A DNA stretch of 7,121 bases from Bacteriovoracaceae bacterium (lineage in GTDB: Bacteria; Bdellovibrionota; Bacteriovoracia; Bacteriovoracales; Bacteriovoracaceae). The DNA is taken from positions 1 to 7,121 of the forward strand of contig JAGLCH010000191.1 of NCBI GenBank assembly GCA_023146355.1, written 5' to 3'. The translations under genes and the position numbers were made by a program. Shown here piece after piece: positions 1 to 4,464 of this stretch (position 1 is the first letter of the stretch; each line of letters opens with the position of its first letter). A model generated the notes under the pieces. The model was not told the origin of the DNA. It saw only the letters and a program-made list of their open reading frames with translations, and made no database searches.

Positions 1-75
1 TTTATTACCACGCCCAGCAAATGATAGTTGAGTCATACTTAATGCTAAAATTAATGCAAAGATTAGGTTTTTCAT
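1..75 (-). CDS. Small secreted protein, N-terminal part only (cut by window edge)
   Basis: Read leftward from an ATG at 75..73, the 25 visible codons give MKNLIFALILALSMTQLSFA followed by GRGNK. This is a classic Sec signal peptide: a lysine near the start, a hydrophobic core of about 13 residues, and a cleavage site after LSFA. The start is supported by AGGAGA at 86..81, five bases upstream. The mature protein begins Gly-Arg-Gly-Asn-Lys, and the remainder lies outside the window, so no family can be assigned. The gene is divergent from the ECF sigma factor, and its upstream region holds a perfect TGAAAC-N16-CGTA promoter on its own strand (136..111). It is therefore probably a member of that sigma factor's regulon. 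It could be an envelope-stress effector or a periplasmic partner of the sigma/anti-sigma pair. This regulatory link is inference from promoter sequence. Confidence 0.7.
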   Translation of the reverse strand, partial: MKNLIFALILALSMTQLSFAGRGNK

Positions 76-110
76 AACTTTCTCCTAGTTTTGAACCTTG
101 TTACTCTCAC

Positions 111-136
111 TACGGGTGGTGTGATGAATAGTTTCA
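111..136 (-). promoter_or_regulatory. ECF-type promoter for the leftward secreted-protein gene
   Basis: On the minus strand TGAAAC (136..131) is followed by exactly 16 bases and CGTA (114..111), a perfect match to the TGAAAC-N16-CGTA consensus known for the sigma-W type of ECF sigma factors. Transcription would begin around 104-102, leaving a leader of about 28 bases that contains the AGGAGA ribosome site. It is the mirror image of the promoter on the other strand, sharing the same dyad. Confidence 0.72.
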
Positions 137-151
137 CATTTTAGTGAAACT
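130..151. repeat. Inverted repeat formed by two back-to-back ECF -35 elements
   Basis: Perfect 8-bp arms, AGTTTCAC (130-137) and GTGAAACT (144-151), are separated by ATTTTA. The arms contain the -35 elements of both divergent ECF promoters, and the dyad centre (140.5) is also the centre of the two CGTA -10 elements. The repeat lies between divergent genes with no U-run in either direction, so it is not a terminator. It could also serve as an operator for a dimeric regulator, but the coincidence with two perfect promoters favours the -35 explanation. Confidence 0.75.
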
Positions 152-170
152 TTATTTCCAATCATCCGTA
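145..170 (+). promoter_or_regulatory. ECF-type promoter of the sigma/anti-sigma operon (autoregulation)
   Basis: TGAAAC (145-150), a 16-base spacer and CGTA (167-170) match the sigma-W-type ECF consensus perfectly. The gene immediately downstream encodes an ECF sigma factor, so autoregulation is the natural reading, as is known for many ECF operons. The predicted start of transcription, around 177-179, leaves a very short leader, with the AGAGGA ribosome site almost at the 5' end. Confidence 0.75.
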
Positions 171-178
171 TAGTGTAT

Positions 179-184
179 AGAGGA
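179..184 (+). promoter_or_regulatory. Ribosome binding site that selects the GTG start of the sigma factor
   Basis: AGAGGA lies 7 bases before GTG at 192 and 13 bases before the next in-frame ATG at 198. The spacing favours the GTG start. Both starts give nearly the same protein (193 or 191 residues). Confidence 0.6.
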
Positions 185-191
185 ACTTATT

Positions 192-773
192 GTGGAAATG
201 ACTTTTGGCCTTATCGGCAACATTAATAAAAAGTATAGTGATCAGCAGCTAATGGAAAAGGTGTCGGCGGAAGACCGTCAGGCATTTTCAGTGCTATTTG
301 ATCGCTATAAGGGGAAGGTTGTGAGCTACCTTTACTACCAGTGTAAGGATCAAAGTATTGCTGAGGAGTTGGCGCAAGAGGCATTTCTCCGAGTATATCG
401 CTTTAGAGAGAGCTACGACCCTCAAAAGAACTTCAAAGGTTGGCTTTTTACTATTGCGCGAAATCTAATGATGGATCACTTTCGTAAGAAAAGTGAAGTT
501 CAGTTAGGTGAAGGGGTCGTGGAAAATACCACAATAGATGAAAATATAGATGGCAGTGAAATTATCCTAATAGGAAAAGCGGATCGTCAAATACTCAAAG
601 AAGCACTAGAAAAGCTTCCTGCTACACAAAATGAGGCGCTTTCATTATGGATGGAAGAGCTTAGTTACGAAGAGATGGCCCATATTATGAGGAAGTCTGC
701 TCAGGCAGTAAAAAACTTAGTGCATAGGGCACGTAAAAACTTAATTGATATAATTTCCCAGGAGGAGAGATGA
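192..773 (+). CDS. RNA polymerase sigma factor, ECF (sigma-70 family, RpoE-like)
   Basis: This 193-residue protein has the two-domain plan of ECF sigma factors. Region 2 spans about residues 30-100, with FDRYKGKVVSYLYY, the core-binding stretch AEELAQEAFLRVYR (57-70) and the -10-recognition helix ending WLFTIARNLMMDHFRKK. An acidic linker (about 101-130) follows. Region 4 spans about 132-187 and contains the helix-turn-helix LSYEEMAHIMRKSAQAVKNLVHRARKNL, which would bind the -35 element. Regions 1 and 3 are absent and the length is normal for the family. Translation starts at GTG 192. The stop overlaps the start of the next gene (ATGA), so the two are translationally coupled. A perfect TGAAAC-N16-CGTA promoter precedes the gene and a mirror copy serves the divergent secreted-protein gene, predicting autoregulation and a local regulon. 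The inducing signal cannot be read from sequence; envelope stress is likely because the partner is a membrane protein. Confidence 0.95.
   Translation: MEMTFGLIGNINKKYSDQQLMEKVSAEDRQAFSVLFDRYKGKVVSYLYYQCKDQSIAEELAQEAFLRVYRFRESYDPQKNFKGWLFTIARNLMMDHFRKKSEVQLGEGVVENTTIDENIDGSEIILIGKADRQILKEALEKLPATQNEALSLWMEELSYEEMAHIMRKSAQAVKNLVHRARKNLIDIISQEER
760..765 (+). promoter_or_regulatory. Consensus Shine-Dalgarno of the anti-sigma gene
   Basis: AGGAGG, continuing as AGGAGGAGAG directly into ATG at 770, lies inside the last codons of the sigma gene. It is the strongest ribosome site in the window, clearly better than the AGAGGA of the sigma factor. This would favour making at least as much anti-sigma as sigma, as expected for holding the sigma factor inactive. 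Confidence 0.7.
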
Positions 774-1096
774 ATATAAAAAAAATATTGAGTCGCAAAA
801 GTGAAATTCGTCCGGGAAAAGACTTTGATAAAAAGTTTTGGAATAAATTTGACGGCGAGTTTGATAAGGAAAATCGCAAACTTCGGTCTTGGGGGTGGGG
901 AACTGCCTTCGCTGCAGCTGCTGTCTTTGCAATTATTATGGTGAGTGTTCCACAGTTTAGTGACAATTTTAATTCAAAGCTCTCCTCTTCTGAGGTGGAT
1001 GCTATTGTGGACGAAATGCTTCAGTTAAATAGCTACTTAAACGATGACCTCGAAGTAGATATTGCCTTTGACTATGAGGGTTACTCGGAGCTGTAG
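770..1096 (+). CDS. Probable single-span membrane anti-sigma factor
   Basis: This 108-residue protein is encoded immediately after the ECF sigma gene with a 4-base ATGA overlap, the usual place for the cognate anti-sigma factor. A basic/aromatic cytoplasmic part (1-40) contains RPGKDFDKKFWNKFDGEFD (14-32), a likely sigma-binding helix. One hydrophobic segment (about 42-61, GWGTAFAAAAVFAIIMVSVP) would cross the inner membrane. A short acidic C-terminal tail (62-108), rich in Asp and Glu, would face the periplasm. There is no His-x3-Cys-x2-Cys zinc motif, so it is not a ZAS-type anti-sigma. It is also smaller than RseA (about 216 residues in E. coli) and shows no obvious homology to it. The function rests on position, topology and the cytoplasmic FxxxFW-type motif; it is inference, though a fairly safe one. 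The last 16 bp overlap the end of the convergent nucleosidase gene. Confidence 0.75.
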   Translation: MNIKKILSRKSEIRPGKDFDKKFWNKFDGEFDKENRKLRSWGWGTAFAAAAVFAIIMVSVPQFSDNFNSKLSSSEVDAIVDEMLQLNSYLNDDLEVDIAFDYEGYSEL

Positions 1097-1656
1097 TGAT
1101 CAAATAATCTCTTACTCCAAAGTGGGGCCTCCTTTTTGAAGTTCAAATCTTTTGCACTATCGTCTGCACTATCTGAAACTGTTTTAATTGCAGTGAGTGA
1201 GATCTTAAACTGCCTTGCCACTACTGCGATTCCGTAAAGTTCCATGTCTATCACCTCTGCGTGACGAGATAGTTTTACTGACAACTCTTTATCAAATACT
1301 GGAACGAGCGAGCTTAAACAGCGAAGGCCCTCAGATGCTAGCTCAATTGAATCTTTTCCGACCTTATACTCTTCTCTCATATTGGACACTTTCACTTTGA
1401 ATGTGTGGGGAATCGTTTCTTTTGTCAGTTTGCCACAGACACCTAGGTTGTAAATATGCTCAATGTTTTCGAAGCGTTCAAGTACTCTTGCTATTTTTGA
1501 TGAAGAGTTGATAATCCCAGCTCCTGTAATTAAAAGATACTGGCCCTTGTCCTTATCGATATAAAGATTATCAATTTTTCCCACGATAGATTTGAAGTTA
1601 AACTGAGTGAAAAAGTGCTGTGCTTCAAAACGGTGGGCAAATATCAGTAATTTCAT
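1081..1656 (-). CDS. MTA/SAH-nucleosidase-like protein (PNP/UDP phosphorylase fold)
   Basis: The 191-residue product carries the landmarks of the nucleoside phosphorylase/nucleosidase superfamily. These are a Glu near the N-terminus (E11 in AHRFEAQHF, compare E12 of E. coli MTA/SAH nucleosidase), the phosphate/ribose loop LLITGAGIINSSSKIA (41-56), IYNLGVCGKL (68-77), the ribose-contact motif EVIDMELYGIAVVA (134-147, M138 and E139) and TVSDSAD (159-165), whose D162 corresponds to the catalytic Asp. It would hydrolyse or phosphorolyse a purine nucleoside or 5'-thio-nucleoside. Futalosine hydrolase is an alternative, and substrate cannot be fixed from sequence. At 191 residues it is shorter than the usual 230 or so, mainly between the second and third motifs. 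I chose ATG 1656 because AAAAGG sits 7 bases upstream. A longer reading from TTG 1731 would run through the likely TATAAT promoter. It is convergent with the anti-sigma gene and overlaps it by 16 bp. Confidence 0.8.
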   Translation of the reverse strand: MKLLIFAHRFEAQHFFTQFNFKSIVGKIDNLYIDKDKGQYLLITGAGIINSSSKIARVLERFENIEHIYNLGVCGKLTKETIPHTFKVKVSNMREEYKVGKDSIELASEGLRCLSSLVPVFDKELSVKLSRHAEVIDMELYGIAVVARQFKISLTAIKTVSDSADDSAKDLNFKKEAPLWSKRLFDHYSSE

Positions 1657-1707
1657 ACGGTAACCTTTTAACTGTTTGAAAAGACGCATCTTAGTGAGGC
1701 CATAAAG

Positions 1708-1736
1708 ATTATAGGGTTTCACTACCCACAATGGAA
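1708..1736 (-). promoter_or_regulatory. Likely promoter of the nucleosidase gene
   Basis: A perfect TATAAT on the minus strand (1713..1708) lies about 50 bases before the ATG at 1656. A -35 at 17-base spacing (1736..1731, TTCCAT) is poor. The -10 element supports the downstream ATG over the upstream TTG at 1731. Confidence 0.42.
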
Positions 1737-1739
1737 GTG

Positions 1740-1748
1740 TGCTAGGAT
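1740..1748 (+). promoter_or_regulatory. Possible extended -10 promoter of the transpeptidase operon
   Basis: TG-C-TAGGAT (1740-1748) fits an extended -10 (TGn-TAnnAT) 24 bases before the ATG at 1773. No convincing -35 is seen at 16-18 base spacing. The gap 1657-1772 has no TGAAAC-N16-CGTA match, so this operon is not an obvious target of the neighbouring ECF sigma. Confidence 0.3.
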
Positions 1749-1772
1749 GAGAAAACTTTCTGGGAGAATATC

Positions 1773-2408
1773 ATGAAAAATTTATTAGCACTAACCATTC
1801 TTGTCCTATTCAGCGCCAATGCCTATGCTGTTTTAGGTGGATGCACGGATACAAAATTGGCCGAACAAAAGCTGCTGAAGGTAGTAAAGAAAAAAACACT
1901 TCCACAGATGATCAAGCTTAAGAATCCAAATTCGATAAAACCTGATAGTCTTTTTCTTTCTAAGTCTACTCGCCAATTGTTCCTACTAAAAAAAGAAAAG
2001 GCCTATAAAGTCTACACCGTTGTTCTTGGAAAGGACCCTATTGGTGCCAAGCTTCGCGAGGGTGATAACAGAACTCCCGAGGGTCAATACAAGATTGATT
2101 GGAGAAATAGCAATAGTAAATTCCACCTTTCTCTTCATATTGATTACCCACGAAGAGAGGATATCGAACGTGCTAAGGATTTAGGATATGATGCTGGTGG
2201 CGCAATCATGATTCATGGTGAGCCTAACTATATGGATGTTGCGGCAGACTACCTTAGTCTCGATGATACTGAAAAAGCAGATCAGCTAGTACGCAACCTT
2301 TTATATCTTTTTGATTGGACTAGCGGGTGCGTTGCTGTGAGAAACAACGAGATCGAAGAACTATTTGAAGTTGTAAAAAATGGTACACCCATCTGGATTC
2401 AACCATAA
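1773..2408 (+). CDS. Secreted L,D-transpeptidase-fold (YkuD/YafK-type) protein
   Basis: The 211-residue product starts with a Sec signal peptide (MKNLLALTILVLFSANAYA, cleavage near residue 19). The YkuD catalytic domain runs from about 57 to 210. SLFLSKSTRQLFLLKK is its first strand pair, and REGDNRTPEGQYKI (95-108) is the substrate-cleft motif. The active-site signature is IMIHGEPN (H148, G149) followed by DWTSGCVAVRN (181-191) with the nucleophile C186. The SxGCVAV form resembles YafK/COG3034 members rather than the SHGCIRL of classical cross-linking enzymes. In E. coli, YafK (DpaA/LdtF) releases Braun lipoprotein from peptidoglycan. The protein therefore probably acts in the periplasm on peptidoglycan diaminopimelate links, either making or cleaving them. 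Start ATG 1773 has GGGAGA 5 bases upstream. A further cysteine, C24, lies just after the signal sequence. It is followed 3 bases later by the reductase gene, presumably on one transcript. Confidence 0.9.
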   Translation: MKNLLALTILVLFSANAYAVLGGCTDTKLAEQKLLKVVKKKTLPQMIKLKNPNSIKPDSLFLSKSTRQLFLLKKEKAYKVYTVVLGKDPIGAKLREGDNRTPEGQYKIDWRNSNSKFHLSLHIDYPRREDIERAKDLGYDAGGAIMIHGEPNYMDVAADYLSLDDTEKADQLVRNLLYLFDWTSGCVAVRNNEIEELFEVVKNGTPIWIQP

Positions 2409-2411
2409 TTT

Positions 2412-3383
2412 ATGACCGATCTTTTAGGTAATATTTCTGCAAGTGCGCCACCAATTATTTTCGGTGGCGCTTCTATTAGTGGGGAAGGGGGAGGCTATGG
2501 CTTTGGTGATATCACTGAAAATAATGCCATTGAACTTCTGCATTTCGCTTTAGACTCCGGAATTAAAATTTTTGATACTGCTCCTATTTATGGTTTTGGT
2601 GAATCGGAGAGACGCTTAGGAAAAGCATTTAAGTCTAAGCGAGAGGAAGTCTTTCTCATCTCTAAGTCAGGGGTCACTTGGCATCCAAATCGTCGAGTGG
2701 ATATGAGCAACGATCCAGTGGTTACCCAAAAAATGCTTGAGCAGTCTCTTCGAGATTTGGACACAGACTATATCGATCTTTTCATGGTACATTGGCCTGA
2801 TTCAAAAGTTGATATCAGAAGACCTATGGAGATCCTCTCTAAGGCAAAACATCAAGGAAAGATTAAGCACATTGGACTTTGCAATACATGGATAGGCGAT
2901 ATTGAAAAAGCAATCGAGGTCGATCAGATTGAGGCAATTCAAAATCAGCTCAATGTCTTTGAAAATAAAAACTTTGAAGATGTCAGAGACTATCTGAAAA
3001 ACGCTCATACCAGTTTTATGAGCTGGGGAACCCTAGATAAGGGAATTGTTTCTGGACGAGTGAGAAGTGGCCGCAAGTATGATAGGTCAGATGCTAGGTC
3101 TTGGGCCCCGTGGTGGAAAAAATCTAACTATAGAGATAAAATTTCAGTAATGGAGGAGGTCCTCCCCATTCTTAAAGCGCATGGCCATACAGGCCTTGAA
3201 TTGGCGCTGAGTTACAATCTATCCATGGTGGAGCCTATCTATCCAATCTGCGGAGTTCGCAGCATAGAGCAGCTTACAGGGGTGCTGGATGCCCTAAAAA
3301 ATCCTCTTGCCGGTGAGTTCCTAAATGACGTGATTGAGCTTATCCACTCTAAAATGGAACAGAAAGCGCCAAAGCATGGATAG
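2412..3383 (+). CDS. Aldo/keto reductase family oxidoreductase
   Basis: This 323-residue protein is a soluble NAD(P)H-dependent (beta/alpha)8-barrel reductase of normal length. The catalytic tetrad is complete: D55 and Y60 in KIFDTAPIYGFGESERRLGKAF (52-73), K85 in FLISKSG, and H127 in FMVHWPD. Later family landmarks are KIKHIGLCN (150-158), QNQLNVFE (177-184), and a cofactor-binding PICGVRSIEQL (278-288) that replaces the usual PGxxxxxQ loop. No signal peptide is present. The physiological carbonyl substrate cannot be predicted. The ATG lies 3 bases after the transpeptidase stop and has no good Shine-Dalgarno (only a weak GGA about 15 bases upstream), so translation probably depends on coupling to the upstream gene. 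A periplasmic peptidoglycan enzyme and a cytosolic reductase share no obvious pathway. The last 35 bp overlap the convergent beta-barrel gene. Confidence 0.93.
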   Translation: MTDLLGNISASAPPIIFGGASISGEGGGYGFGDITENNAIELLHFALDSGIKIFDTAPIYGFGESERRLGKAFKSKREEVFLISKSGVTWHPNRRVDMSNDPVVTQKMLEQSLRDLDTDYIDLFMVHWPDSKVDIRRPMEILSKAKHQGKIKHIGLCNTWIGDIEKAIEVDQIEAIQNQLNVFENKNFEDVRDYLKNAHTSFMSWGTLDKGIVSGRVRSGRKYDRSDARSWAPWWKKSNYRDKISVMEEVLPILKAHGHTGLELALSYNLSMVEPIYPICGVRSIEQLTGVLDALKNPLAGEFLNDVIELIHSKMEQKAPKHG

Positions 3384-4407
3384 AGGATGTCCAAATTTCA
3401 CTTTGTGGATTGCTGAAAGCTGTCTTTAAAGTATAGCTAACGTGGAAGTGGTTGAAGTTCCCTCTGGGGATGAATGTCAAAAAATCCCCATTGGCCTTAC
3501 CTGTAAATCCTAGCGCAATATCCTCTACGAAATCAAAATCAATCCCTCCGTAGGCCCCATCTGAAAAGTCATGGCCATCCCGAATATGCATCCCGACAAA
3601 CGGAGAAAAAATAAATTTTTCAGTTTTGATCTTGTTGCGATAGCGCACATGTGCCATGGGGCGCTGACCAAAATTTCCATTGGTGGTACTAGAGCTATCT
3701 TTGTATAGTAACAATTCTTTAATCTCAAAAAGATAGCTGCTTTTACCATTGACTTGAGTATAGGATAAATCAGTATAGTATCCCTTTAACTCTTTTTTTA
3801 GACCGTCGAGTCCAACAATTTCACCGTCTCCAGCAATGTCTGAAGAGGAAGCAGCAGCTTCAATATCCTGGCGAATCATATAGTATAAGCGAACACCCAC
3901 TTGATCATCAGTATCCCAGTGGAGTGTAGAATTAAACCCAATCTTCTTATCCATTTTGATATAGGTTTGTGCTTCTGGAGCGAGAGGGTCGTTGGAGTTG
4001 TGAATGGTAAAACTCGCCCCAACATTAGTACCAAAAAAAATACTAGGGAGAACTGCCACCCTTCCCAGTTTGAAGAAGGGGAGTGGTGCTCCTGTTATCA
4101 GATCTAGGAAAATCATCTTCTCTGTGTTGAGGTTTTTTGTAAGCACCTTCACGACATTGAGTTCTTTTTGAATATCATTGCTGGTATTTTCTGTTGCACC
4201 AGAAATATCGTTAACAATTTCCCGAATACCTGACGAGAGCCCTATGTCTAATGAGAAGTAGCTAGAATAGCGGCGTGATCCTTTCAGCTCCTGATCTATG
4301 CCATAGCGGTCGTACATCAGTTTAAAGCGATCGCTTTCATCACGTACTGCGCTGTGTACATTTGATACAGATAATAAAAATAGTGTGATTAAGATCCATT
4401 TAGTCAT
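3349..4407 (-). CDS. Predicted outer-membrane beta-barrel protein, function unknown
   Basis: I do not recognise a family. The 352-residue product begins with a Sec signal peptide (MTKWILITLFLLSVSNVHSA, cleavage near 20). A polar, helix-prone section (about 21-95) follows, then a series of amphipathic strands with aromatic ends: VAVLPSIFFGTNVGASFTIH (117-136), KIGFNSTLHW, VGVRLYYMIR, GYYTDLSYTQV, SYLFEIKELLLY, MAHVRYRNKI, FIFSPFVGMHIRD, GAYGGIDFDFV, FNHFHVSYTLKTAF. The final strand is HALALSVPF, ending in Phe as BAM-dependent outer-membrane proteins do. Roughly 10-12 strands are visible, connected by polar turns. It is probably a porin-like or structural outer-membrane protein. Start ATG 4407 has GGAAGAG (4418..4412) upstream. 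The gene is divergent from the deacetylase, and its 3' end overlaps the reductase gene by 35 bp, so the terminal beta-signal is encoded antisense to the reductase C-terminus. Confidence 0.75.
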   Translation of the reverse strand: MTKWILITLFLLSVSNVHSAVRDESDRFKLMYDRYGIDQELKGSRRYSSYFSLDIGLSSGIREIVNDISGATENTSNDIQKELNVVKVLTKNLNTEKMIFLDLITGAPLPFFKLGRVAVLPSIFFGTNVGASFTIHNSNDPLAPEAQTYIKMDKKIGFNSTLHWDTDDQVGVRLYYMIRQDIEAAASSSDIAGDGEIVGLDGLKKELKGYYTDLSYTQVNGKSSYLFEIKELLLYKDSSSTTNGNFGQRPMAHVRYRNKIKTEKFIFSPFVGMHIRDGHDFSDGAYGGIDFDFVEDIALGFTGKANGDFLTFIPRGNFNHFHVSYTLKTAFSNPQSEIWTSSIHALALSVPF

Positions 4408-4433
4408 TTAACTCTTCCAGTTTTTTTTATAAA

Positions 4434-4441
4434 ATTATATT
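4434..4441. promoter_or_regulatory. Overlapping divergent -10 candidates between beta-barrel and deacetylase genes
   Basis: The 57-base gap 4408-4464 is extremely AT-rich. TATAAT on the minus strand (4439..4434) and TATATT on the plus strand (4436-4441) overlap, each 24-27 bases from its start codon. No good -35 is seen for either. If both are used they cannot be occupied at once. The base composition makes chance matches likely. Confidence 0.3.
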
Positions 4442-4464
4442 AACGCTTAAATGGATTTAAAAAA

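Noticed and set aside
685..966. Minus-strand open frame of 93 codons across the sigma/anti-sigma junction
   Set aside because: It is fully antisense to two well-supported coupled genes, its composition is atypical, and no domain is recognisable.
1716..1721. Further TGAAAC on the minus strand, upstream of the nucleosidase gene
   Set aside because: At 16-base spacing the next four bases (1699..1696) read CCTC, not CGTA, so it is not a third ECF promoter. The TGAAAC at about 1174 on the plus strand likewise lacks CGTA and is within a gene.
1657..1731. 25-codon N-terminal extension of the nucleosidase from TTG
   Set aside because: It has no ribosome site, would run across the TATAAT promoter, and the family's beta-strand start (MKLLIFAH) begins at the downstream ATG.
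3465..3490. Inverted repeat TGGGGAT / ATCCCCA with a 12-base loop
   Set aside because: It lies inside the beta-barrel gene and no U-run follows on either strand, so it does not look like an intrinsic terminator for the reductase transcript.
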